From: Salinicola corii
Lineage (GTDB): Bacteria; Pseudomonadota; Gammaproteobacteria; Pseudomonadales; Halomonadaceae
Reading direction: 5' to 3'
DNA: 64,000 nt
Assembly: GCF_008298015.1 (NCBI RefSeq)
Contig: NZ_VTPX01000002.1
Span: forward strand, 62,001-126,000
The notes beneath the pieces were generated by a model. The model was not told the DNA's origin and searched no databases. It saw only the letters and a list, made by a program, of their open reading frames with translations. Of this stretch, positions 1 to 7,099 are shown in pieces. Position numbers and translations under genes: made by a program. The stretch's first letter is position 1. The number at the start of each line of letters is the position of its first letter.

Positions 1-1807
1 GCAGGCGGTTGAGCTCGGTCAATTTGCCGCGCTTGCGCTCCCAGCCCATCCAGCAGCCCTCGCTGGCATTGTAGAGTCGGCGGCGACAGAGCAGCAGGAA
101 GCGCGGGCCTGCCGGGCCGTTGCCATGACGCTGGTTGAGGCGCGCCATGGCGTCCACCGCACTGGCCAGCAGGATGTCGTCGCTGGCGAGTTCGGCGGTA
201 TCGGCGTCGCGGCCGTCCAGCAGCAGGGCAAAGGTGATATCGCCGCCGGTTCCGGAAAGATAGTGCACTTCCAGCCGCTCGATCAGCTCGCGCAGGGCAA
301 CCGCTTCGGTCAGCATGGACGGGATCACGACCAGCGTTCTCAACGTGGCGGGAACGCCCTCCTCTAGCGCCAGCCCGGGAAGCGCCTCGCCGCCGACCCC
401 CTCGCCCAGGGCCCGATTGGCCAAGGCTGTCGCGACCTCATAGGCGGGCAGGAAAATCAGCGCCAGCCAAGGTAGCTGCCAGGCTGGCGGTAGTCCGGTC
501 GCATCCAGTGCCCATACGGCCGATCCCAGCAACAGTAACGTAATGACGCTGGTGGCGCAGATATAGCCGGCCAAGCCCAGCTTCAGCATGGCGCGCCGGA
601 CTCGCAGGCCCACCGGTGGTCGAAAGCCGAGCGAGCGTTCCAGCTCGCTGCGACCGTCGGCGACCAGGTAGTAGCCCGGATCGGCGCGTCGCTCCGCTTC
701 GGCCGGCGGGCAATCCGGCGGCGGTGGCGATAGCGCGCCGTCCAGGGCCTGTTCGGTCACGAACAGCTCGTCCCGACGCGAGCCGCGGGCCAGTTGTTCG
801 ATGGCATTGCGATAGCGGTCACGGGTGACGAAGTCCATCTCCGCGAAGCGGCTGTGCGCCCGCAGACGTTGATCGACCAAACTAACCTGCTCGACCTGGG
901 TCGCCCAGTCGAAATCGGCGATATGCCGAAGGCTGGTGATCGCGTTGCGTACGCTGACGTTGGATGCGCCCTGGCGTTGATGGGCGTTATGCACGACGTT
1001 GGCGATCGACGTGTCCTGGCGGGCGAACTCCTGCTCCAGCCAGACCAGCGCCGGCACCTTGCCGGGATCCTGATCCTTGAGGCGCTTGACCATCTGGGCG
1101 TAGAAGTGGGCGGCAAAGGGGTCGGTGATGTCGAGATGGGCGTAAGCCTGCAGCAAATGGCCATCGGCCTCCCGTCGCAGCAGGCTTTCGCACAGGGTGT
1201 CGGCCTCGTCCCGGGCTTCCCGCGCACGGATGATCTGGTCCGAGAGTCGGCGCAGGTTCTCCACCAGCACCAGGCGCAGACTGATGGCGATCGCCCACAA
1301 TTCGCCGATGGTCAGCGCTTCGATACGCTGGTAGGCGTTGATGAACCGGGACAGGGTGAGGGGATCGAAATGGCTGTCGGTATGGGCGACGTAGGCCCAG
1401 GTCAGGCCGAGCACGCGCGGGTAGCCGGCGAAGGGACCGTCGGCCAGCTTGGGCAACTGGCGGTAGTAACCCGGCGGCAGATCCTCCCCGATGTCGCTGA
1501 CGTGTTTCTCGACATGGTGGTAGTGGTCGAGCAGCCACTCCGCGGCTGGCACGATGCTGCGGCGCTGGGCGACTTCGTTGGCAATGCTGCGATAAGCGGC
1601 GCCCAGTGCCACCGTGTTGTCGTGCAGTCGTCGATGCAGGGGCAGTACCGCTGGCGGATGCAGGGTGATCGGCTGTGCCAGCGCGAGGCTCTGGGCGTGC
1701 TGTTCGAGCCGTTCCGGGCCGAAGAGCTCTTCGCGGACCGGGATTTCGTCATCCCAGGGGGGGCGCGGGCTGGCAATGGCGTCGCCTCGGCGCCACCAGG
1801 CGTTCAT
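1..1807 (-). CDS. ndvB: Cyclic beta-1,2-glucan synthase, NdvB/ChvB type (N-terminal part)
   Basis: The minus-strand frame is open from 1807 to the window edge, giving about 602 residues with the 3' end missing. The N-terminal region matches the NdvB/ChvB pattern: EELFGPERLEQHAQSLA near residue 27, then LPPGYYRQLPKLADGPF, GYPRVLGLTWAYVAHTDS and LTIGELWAIAISLRLVLVENL. Two hydrophobic segments follow at about residues 430-485 (LAGYICATSVITLLLLG and WLALIFLPAYEVATALA). Family members are inner-membrane proteins of over 2500 residues that polymerise UDP-glucose into periplasmic cyclic glucans and carry GT84 and GH94 domains, which would lie outside this window. The ATG at 1807 is preceded only by a weak purine run. 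An in-frame ATG at 1861 would add 18 residues but sits 15 nt from an AGGAG. The start is therefore uncertain and may be translationally coupled to the short ORF upstream. Confidence 0.86.
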   Translation of the reverse strand, partial: MNAWWRRGDAIASPRPPWDDEIPVREELFGPERLEQHAQSLALAQPITLHPPAVLPLHRRLHDNTVALGAAYRSIANEVAQRRSIVPAAEWLLDHYHHVEKHVSDIGEDLPPGYYRQLPKLADGPFAGYPRVLGLTWAYVAHTDSHFDPLTLSRFINAYQRIEALTIGELWAIAISLRLVLVENLRRLSDQIIRAREARDEADTLCESLLRREADGHLLQAYAHLDITDPFAAHFYAQMVKRLKDQDPGKVPALVWLEQEFARQDTSIANVVHNAHQRQGASNVSVRNAITSLRHIADFDWATQVEQVSLVDQRLRAHSRFAEMDFVTRDRYRNAIEQLARGSRRDELFVTEQALDGALSPPPPDCPPAEAERRADPGYYLVADGRSELERSLGFRPPVGLRVRRAMLKLGLAGYICATSVITLLLLGSAVWALDATGLPPAWQLPWLALIFLPAYEVATALANRALGEGVGGEALPGLALEEGVPATLRTLVVIPSMLTEAVALRELIERLEVHYLSGTGGDITFALLLDGRDADTAELASDDILLASAVDAMARLNQRHGNGPAGPRFLLLCRRRLYNASEGCWMGWERKRGKLTELNRL

Positions 1808-1869
1808 GGTCTGCCCCCGTGCGGAGAGGGGCGGGGAAGCGCGATCGGCAAATCGTAGCATCGATGCAT
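1804..1869 (-). CDS. Short upstream ORF (21 aa) coupled to the glucan synthase gene
   Basis: An ATG at 1869 lies 7 nt after AGGAG (complement of 1877-1881), the best ribosome-binding site in this upstream region. The frame encodes 21 residues beginning MHRCYDLPIA and rich in proline, and ends in a TGA that overlaps the ATG of the large gene as ATGA. The arrangement fits a leader peptide or translational coupling device. It could equally be chance in GC-rich DNA, because the peptide has no recognisable family. Confidence 0.4.
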   Translation of the reverse strand: MHRCYDLPIALPRPSPHGGRP

Positions 1870-1881
1870 TGGTGATCTCCT

Positions 1882-2360
1882 GCCGCCGACCGAGAGGACC
1901 AGAGCTCGGGTCGAGGCGGTAACGCCATGCCATGGTGAAAAACGAAGCACGCCTGCTGGCGTTAGGCGGTGTCACTCGAAAGTTCGTCGAGTGTCGAAGT
2001 GGAAAGCGCCATGACCGACCGTCACGGCGTGCGACGAGATGGGGGAATCACGAGAGGTGCAGGCCGACCACGAATGATCGGCACGCGCCTGGCGAGAGTC
2101 CGAGCAGATCGTGAAGTCAGTATGGATGCTGGATGGCGAATTAGCGAATACTAACTTCGGCGCCAGACAGGGCGTTCGGCGCGGCGACACGGTGCGCCCT
2201 TTGCGAGTTGGGCATCCTGCCGAGAAAGTAGTGGTCAGCCTTGGGATAAGCGACTAGTTTCGAGAGGCTCGGCTCTGTCGAGTCGTGCAGTTTCGAATCT
2301 CCCGGCCATACCGTTTTCCTCTCGTTCGAGAACAGGAGGCGCGCCTCCGAGGAAGTCGCG
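1882..2360. other. Intergenic region between divergent genes
   Basis: About 480 bases with no supported gene. It separates the minus-strand glucan synthase from the plus-strand small gene at 2361, so promoters for both should lie here. No convincing sigma-70 hexamer pair or palindrome stood out by eye. Several short frames cross it on both strands, but none has both a good ribosome-binding site and protein-like composition. Confidence 0.5.
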
Positions 2361-2582
2361 ATGAAGATCACCCCGTACGAGCAGCGAGTGCTCGTTTTGA
2401 GAAAGAGAAATGCCCCCAAGGAGGGGAGTCTCACGACCAAGGCGACATTGAGTAAGGTGCCGGTAGGCACCCTCAAGACACGCATCAGGAAACTCGTCGA
2501 GAGCGGTCTCGACAGGGATCGTGCGATCGAGGTCGCGCTGGGCCGTCCCATCGGCCCGCAGGGGCGGCCAAGAAAGGTCTAA
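2361..2582 (+). CDS. Small basic hypothetical protein (73 aa)
   Basis: It starts with ATG shortly after the purine-rich GAGGAAG. The protein is basic. Its C-terminal half (VGTLKTRIRKLVESGLDR followed by DRAIEVALGRP) resembles the short helical modules found in AP2/HNH-associated and nuclease-associated DNA-binding repeats, which have a TLxxRIxxG-spacer-A pattern. That similarity is by eye only and no family is assigned. It stands alone in a gene-poor zone, with a strong terminator-like hairpin about 230 bases downstream. Confidence 0.5.
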   Translation: MKITPYEQRVLVLRKRNAPKEGSLTTKATLSKVPVGTLKTRIRKLVESGLDRDRAIEVALGRPIGPQGRPRKV

Positions 2583-2810
2583 GCATTCAAGACTTTATCG
2601 AGACGCTTCTATTGCGAAAGGGGAAGTCGGTCATGGAATGCGCGGGGTTCGGGTGACGGTTCGACGCTCCTGGCCTTCGACGCGAGGTCGACCCGGCCTG
2701 ACACGGTGGTGAATGGGGAATTACAGGCCAAAGCCTGCTCTCGTCGGGCTTTTGCCGAGAAGTCTATTGGATAGACTGCTCGTCGTTTCGTTTCCTGCGG
2801 AACCATTCCT

Positions 2811-2837
2811 TGGCCCCGATTTCGGTCGGGGCTTTTT
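2811..2837 (+). terminator. Rho-independent terminator
   Basis: A stem of GCCCCGA pairs with TCGGGGC around a short TTTCGG loop region and is followed by six T residues. It lies downstream of the 73-aa ORF on the plus strand. Intervening sequence 2583-2810 holds no supported gene. Confidence 0.75.
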
Positions 2838-2924
2838 TGTGGCTCGATACCCGCATAAGGATTACGAACTCGGCGATATCGGACGTTGGCGAAGCTGCGG
2901 CTCAACCGCCCGGTCATCACAGCC

Positions 2925-3254
2925 TCAGGTGCGAAGCCAACGATAAAGCAGTTTGTAGAACGCTGTGTCGGTCAGTTGATGGTATCGCGATAGATCGCGC
3001 TTTTGGCCGAATTGCAACTCAGTGAAGTATAACTCGTCCTCCGCCTTGATGACCTCCTTGGTGTCGTCCTCATCGGAAGATGAAAACAGTAGTATTCGAG
3101 AACCATGAAGAAATTACTCATCGGGAACGATGTGCAACTTGCAACTGCCGAAAGAAAAAGTCAGTTCCTGCAGCGTTGGTTCGAAGATTTCGTCGAATTT
3201 TTCCAGCATATGGATGTTTTTGTCGTAGTGGATATCGATATCTTTTAGGCCTGG
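2925..3254 (-). pseudogene. Decayed reading frame split by an in-frame TAA
   Basis: Two stretches in one minus-strand frame look like real protein. Residues 3254-3117 read as a 46-codon segment including DIDIHYDKNIHMLEKFDEIF. After a TAA at 3116-3114 the same frame continues for 62 codons, including DEDDTKEVIKAEDELYF and YHQLTDTAFYKLLYRWLRT, to a TGA ending at 2925. Neither part has a well-placed start codon. Composition is acidic and aromatic, unlike the Arg/Ala/Pro-rich shadow frames elsewhere in the window, which argues for formerly coding DNA. The family is not recognised. A natural stop-codon mutation, a frameshift near 3080-3110 or a sequencing error could each explain the break. Confidence 0.45.
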
Positions 3255-3258
3255 TTAA

Positions 3259-3533
3259 CTAACCAATGTTTTTGATATTAGCCTGCAATAGGTGCAAGTA
3301 TTTTTTACGATTTTCTAACTCTTTTTGGAACGATGTCAGACGCTGTTGGCAGACGATAGCTTCATCTTTGATATGGTTTTTAAACTGCTCGATGTCAACC
3401 ATGATGTCTTTTGCCCGACGGTATCGAGAAACTCTCCGCATTCGGCGCAGTTTATCTCGTCCCACTCGACATGCGACTCGAGCAAGATCGGTTGGCTGTG
3501 AACGCAACGGGTGCAAGCGATGATGTCTTTCAC
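3259..3533 (-). pseudogene. Zinc-ribbon protein gene with a frameshift
   Basis: A GTG at 3533 follows AAGGAGG at ideal distance. The frame encodes CTRC, 18 residues, then CAEC (a four-cysteine zinc ribbon), and after GEFLDTVGQ it runs into low-complexity Ser/Thr sequence and a stop at 3336. A frame shifted by -1 near 3405-3415 (around CAAAAG) continues as KDIMVDIEQFKNHIKDEA and QKELENRKKYLHLLQ, to a TAG at 3259. Joined, the two give a roughly 90-residue ribbon-plus-helix protein like the intact one at 6519-6725. The break may be a mutation, a sequencing error or, less likely, frameshifting. Alternatively 3402-3259 is a separate 47-codon ORF, but it lacks a ribosome-binding site. Confidence 0.5.
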
Positions 3534-4129
3534 GGTCAGCCCTCCTTGGCTTGGGGGGTGGTATTCTGGCCTAACCAGACGGTGGCAATCCTTGCTGATT
3601 GATGCAGAGCATCCCTGCCCGATCGATCCGGCTTTCCCTGCCGAATACACATTTCATGCTGGCACAGCAACTTATGCTGTCCAAGGGTTGTACGGTAATG
3701 GGGTTTATGTCTTATTATCCTGTGTTAAACAGTGTCTGGTAAGTCGCTGAATCAGCTAGGCTGATGTCCAATCATGCGAATTGAAATTTTTTGTAAATCG
3801 TCTGAATTCCGAAATCTAGACACTCACTTTCACGTATATTCACGCCGTTGTTAACGTTTTGTCATCTATCGGGGACTAGAGTGTTGATGTGATACTAGGA
3901 TGGTATCGACACGCAGGGAGGCGCGAAGCAGGAGGCTCGGTTCGATATCAGGGAAGATGGGTCAGTACCAGCGCTCAGCCGTGAGGCTTGGCGCTTCTTC
4001 GTTGCCGTTTGGCTCGGGTGGCTAGAGCGCTTGGACAGGACGATATCGGATTGTCGGCATTCTTAATTGAACGCCGAGGTGTCGAGAACGCTATGCTTAG
4101 CGTCAGTGACCCATCAATTCGGAATCCCC
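3534..4129. other. AT-richer intergenic stretch
   Basis: Nearly 600 bases without a supported gene. Base composition is visibly less GC-rich than the flanking genes, with runs such as GAAATTTTTTGTAAAT. It lies between the divergent zinc-ribbon remnant and the permease gene and should hold the permease promoter. I could not place a promoter convincingly. Confidence 0.45.
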
Positions 4130-5257
4130 ATGAGTTCTCTAAGCCAACATAAAGCGTTCATTCTCTTGCTAACGCTGGTGTCCATCGCGTTCATCTGGCT
4201 ACTGCTGCCTTTCTACGGCGCCGTGCTGTGGGCCGTGATCCTGGCCATCCTCTTCCAACCCATGCATCGCCGTCTGGTCGTCCGACTCAAGGGCCGGAAC
4301 AACTGGGCTGCGCTCATCAGCGTGATGGCGTGCGTATTCATCGTCATCATCCCCATGTCGCTGATTTTCGGTGCCTTGGTACGTGAGGGGGCGAGCGTGT
4401 ACCAGCGCGTGGGCAGCGGCGATATCGACTTCAATCAGTACATTCAGCAGTTCCAGGGATCGCTACCGGTTTCGGTTCAGAGCTGGCTGGGTGATGCGGG
4501 CTTCGGGAGCTTGTCCGATATCAGCAACCGTCTGGCTTCCGCGCTCGAGCAGGGGAGCCGGCTGATCGCCACGCATATGCTGAGCATCGGTCAGAATACG
4601 CTCCAGTTCCTGGTCAGTGCCGGGATCATGCTCTATCTATTGTTCTTCCTGTTCCGGGACGGGCGTTTGCTCGGACAACTGATACGCACGACGATCCCGC
4701 TGAGTGATGAGTACACCTACAAGCTGATCGAAAAGTTCACTGCCGTGGTGCGTTCCACCGTGAAAGGCAATGTGATCATCGCCATTGTCCAGGGGGCGAT
4801 CGGGGGCGTTGCGTTCTGGGCGCTGGGTATCGAAGCCGCGCTGCTGTGGGGCGTGATGATGGCGTTCCTGTCGTTGCTACCGGCGATCGGCTCGGCGATC
4901 GTCTGGGTTCCGGTGGCTGCTTATCTGCTGCTCAGCGGGGCCTACGTGAAAGGCGTGATTCTGGTCTTCGTCGGCGTGGTGGTCATCGGGCTCGTCGACA
5001 ATTTCCTGCGCCCACCGTTGGTGGGCAAGGAGACCAAGCTGCCCGATTACGTGGTGCTGATTTCCACCGTCGGCGGGATGACGCTGATGGGGATCAACGG
5101 ATTCGTGCTCGGCCCGCTCATCGCCGCGCTGTTCATCGTCGTCTGGTCGCTGTTCCGACAGGAGCAGCAGCAGGAGGCCGAGATGTCTTCACGCGAGGGT
5201 GTGGCGAACGAGGCGATTCCCGAATCTCGCGAGCGCGGTACATCGGTGGATGGCTAG
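4130..5257 (+). CDS. AI-2E family transporter / PerM-type permease
   Basis: A 375-residue membrane protein starting MSSLSQHKAF at the ATG at 4130, about 6 nt after GGAA. A longer frame from a TTG at 4067 lacks support. About eight hydrophobic segments are arranged as in the AI-2E exporter/PerM family: a pair near the N-terminus, a long hydrophilic region around residues 90-150, then a cluster of segments including LLWGVMMAFLSLLPAIGSAI. LVDNFLRPPLVGKETKLPD and GGMTLMGINGFVLGPLIAAL are diagnostic of the family. Members export small molecules or use Na+/H+ gradients, and the substrate cannot be read from sequence. The C-terminal tail is hydrophilic and glutamate-rich. Confidence 0.9.
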   Translation: MSSLSQHKAFILLLTLVSIAFIWLLLPFYGAVLWAVILAILFQPMHRRLVVRLKGRNNWAALISVMACVFIVIIPMSLIFGALVREGASVYQRVGSGDIDFNQYIQQFQGSLPVSVQSWLGDAGFGSLSDISNRLASALEQGSRLIATHMLSIGQNTLQFLVSAGIMLYLLFFLFRDGRLLGQLIRTTIPLSDEYTYKLIEKFTAVVRSTVKGNVIIAIVQGAIGGVAFWALGIEAALLWGVMMAFLSLLPAIGSAIVWVPVAAYLLLSGAYVKGVILVFVGVVVIGLVDNFLRPPLVGKETKLPDYVVLISTVGGMTLMGINGFVLGPLIAALFIVVWSLFRQEQQQEAEMSSREGVANEAIPESRERGTSVDG

Positions 5258-5487
5258 GCGATACCATTGTTATAGTGCTAACTAAATTTTAGGGCTTCTC
5301 TGATCAGGACACGGATGTCTGACTTCTCTCCATTTCCCGACACCACGGCTCGATGGGCCGTTGGGGCCACACTTGCGGGAGGCTGTACCAACTATGCGGG
5401 GCTCGAACCGCAGCAGACGCCGACGAGATCGGAAGCCCCGCCCCAGTTGTCCGCCACGGGTTTGGTGATTATGATAGGCGCCGCCTA

Positions 5488-5563
5488 GCCGGTATAGCTC
5501 AGTTGGCAGAGCAACGCATTCGTAATGCGTAGGTCGGTGGTTCGAGTCCACTTACCGGCACCA
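5488..5563 (+). tRNA. tRNA-Thr (CGT)
   Basis: A complete cloverleaf of 76 bases. The acceptor GCCGGTA pairs with TACCGGC, the discriminator A is followed by an encoded CCA, the D-arm region is AGCTCAGTTGGCAGAGC, and the anticodon loop is TTCGTAA with anticodon CGT. The T-arm contains GGTTCGAGTCC. It would read ACG (Thr). Confidence 0.96.
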
Positions 5564-5670
5564 GGTTTTCCTTCCTTACCTCTTGCTTCCTACCTCCTTG
5601 CGTCATGTCCGGCCGCGGCAGTCGACAGCCTGGAGATACCTTGATTCTGTCCGCATGGCAAAGAAGCTGC

Positions 5671-5919
5671 TAGGCGATAGCTGGTTCGCGGCGAGTGGCG
5701 GTATCGACTTCCATCCTGCTCATGCAGATGACCCATACGCTCCATCCGCCGGGTGGCGCCACCGCTCTCATCGCGGTGATCGGCGTCGCAGAACTCCATG
5801 CTCTGGGCTGGTCGTACGCCTTTTTGGCGGTCGCGACCGGCTGCCTGCTGATGCTGCTGATCGCGGTGTTGATCAACAACCTGGCGAGGCATCGTCGATA
5901 CCCGCTGCACTGGTGGTAG
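5671..5919 (+). pseudogene. HPP-family membrane protein, 5'-truncated remnant
   Basis: The frame encodes the C-terminal half of an HPP-family integral membrane protein: SILLMQMTHTLHPPGGATAL contains the HPPGG signature, followed by an LGWSYAFLAVATGCLLMLLI segment and the closing NNLARHRRYPLHWW. Intact HPP proteins have about four transmembrane helices and roughly 160-200 residues. Here the frame is closed by a TAG just upstream at about 5668-5670, so the first helices are missing. The only possible starts are a GTG at 5695 or internal ATGs, without a clear ribosome-binding site. It lies just downstream of tRNA-Thr, consistent with a deletion or insertion event at the tRNA. Confidence 0.7.
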
Positions 5920-6115
5920 GGCGCTCGAGAGGTCGGTTCCTCACCCTTTTCGCGATCGCAGTACCACACCTTTCAGGCGGCAGCCGGCGGTGGTGCTCCT
6001 TACACTCAGGCTTTTCGTCGGAATTTCGCCTCGAAGGCGGGTCGATGCGGGCGGGTCGATCCGGATGGGTCGGTGCTGACGGTCGATATTGACGGGCTAA
6101 TGAGACGGGGGTGCC

Positions 6116-6436
6116 ATGAAAACCTTTCGCTATGTCATGACCGTGATCGGCGTGGTGAGTTGGGGCCTCGGTGGAAGCGCGGCCTGGGCCAAGGGTGTGG
6201 ATGCGCAGGCGCCGATGGACTGCACCGACTTCCGTTGCCATTTCGGGGATGCGCCCAAGGCCGATCTGCCATTGATCGCGGAGCCGTTCGTTTCTTTCTA
6301 TCGGGACCAGGTCATCAAGCCGATGCGGCCTTACCACGACCGGGAGCCCACGGCCTGGCAACTGCCGGTATCCCGATCTCCCCGGGATAACCCTTCCGAT
6401 GAGGCGGCGGTGCGCAGATCATCAGCTCGGGAGTGA
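6116..6436 (+). CDS. Small exported hypothetical protein (106 aa)
   Basis: ATG at 6116 follows GGGGGTGCC. The first 25 residues are a Sec-type signal peptide: basic MKTFRY, a hydrophobic core, and a cleavage site after SAAWA. The mature protein contains two cysteines (DCTDFRC) that could form a disulfide in the periplasm and is otherwise hydrophilic, with a disordered Ser/Arg-rich tail. No family recognised. It is a monocistronic gene facing the zinc-ribbon gene at 6519. Confidence 0.6.
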   Translation: MKTFRYVMTVIGVVSWGLGGSAAWAKGVDAQAPMDCTDFRCHFGDAPKADLPLIAEPFVSFYRDQVIKPMRPYHDREPTAWQLPVSRSPRDNPSDEAAVRRSSARE

Positions 6437-6518
6437 TCGTCCTGCCTCTGGTCTTTTACGTTCTGCCTCGAGGTGTCATGCGTTTGGATTGACTTGCGTG
6501 GTAACGACGCCCTGATCG

Positions 6519-6725
6519 TCACGCAGCGTTGGCTTGCCCTTGTCCGGAACGTCGTTTCCTGTCGCGAGACAGGGCGATCATCGCTTTCTCCAGATCCGCG
6601 GAGTAACACTTGAACGCCGTACAGTTGGCGCACCGCACCTGTTGTCTCTCGTCGGCTCGCACCGGGAGATGGAACTGGTCGTGGTCGCAGATCGAGCAGG
6701 TGAGATCGAGCGTGACGCGAATCAT
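6519..6725 (-). CDS. Small zinc-ribbon protein (68 aa)
   Basis: ATG at 6725 lies just after GAGGTGCGCC. The protein has CSIC, 18 residues, then CANC, which predicts one four-cysteine zinc site, followed by a short helix (SADLEKAMIALSRDRKRR) and a basic tail. The Cys spacing is identical to that of the frameshifted gene at 3259-3533, and both have a DLE/DIE helix after the ribbon. Function is unknown. Such mini-ribbons may bind nucleic acid or protein partners. Confidence 0.65.
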   Translation of the reverse strand: MIRVTLDLTCSICDHDQFHLPVRADERQQVRCANCTAFKCYSADLEKAMIALSRDRKRRSGQGQANAA

Positions 6726-7099
6726 GGCGCACCTCTAGAGGGTGAAGGTTTGGTCATCGTCGTTGCGTGGGCCGTAGTGTGGCGGGCGTGTGTGACGCGA
6801 TGATGAAGGCCGCATTGTCCCGTGTGCTTTTCTCCTCCACTTCCCGTCGGGAGGTAATTAAGGGTTATTTGATTTACGTTATCGTTGGCGTGATCGGTGA
6901 GTGTCACCGTGGCGTCTCCGGACGAGAGACCTCGAGGTTGAAATTCCTTGGCTCTTTTCTAGGATGGGTGTCCCACTGAAAGACAACTGAGGATCCTTTG
7001 ACCCTTTCCTAATCAAGTTTAGTGCGGCGCATCATTCCGTTCGGCGCAGCGCACCTAGGACTGGATCTGAACCCTGATCACAAACTTGGAGGTGATTGG
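6726..7099. other. Upstream region of ectD
   Basis: About 370 bases between the divergent zinc-ribbon gene and ectD, with no supported gene. It contains AT-rich patches such as TTAAGGGTTATTTGATTTACG (split around 6858) that could carry an osmoregulated promoter. I could not identify a specific sigma site with confidence. Confidence 0.4.

Noticed and set aside
794-1858. 354-aa plus-strand ORF
   Set aside because: It lies opposite the NdvB-type gene, whose minus-strand frame has clear family motifs; the plus frame is a high-GC shadow.
3400-3420. Programmed -1 frameshift in the zinc-ribbon gene
   Set aside because: CAAAAG is not a strong slippery heptamer and no stimulatory structure is obvious; mutation or sequencing error is simpler.
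5282-5551. 89-aa minus-strand ORF beginning MDSNHRPTHYECVALPTELY
   Set aside because: It is antisense to tRNA-Thr; this peptide family is a well-known artefact of translating tRNA genes.
5488-5563. tRNA-Thr as an attachment site of a resident element
   Set aside because: No duplicated tRNA 3' end and no integrase were seen in the window, so only a weak suggestion is made.
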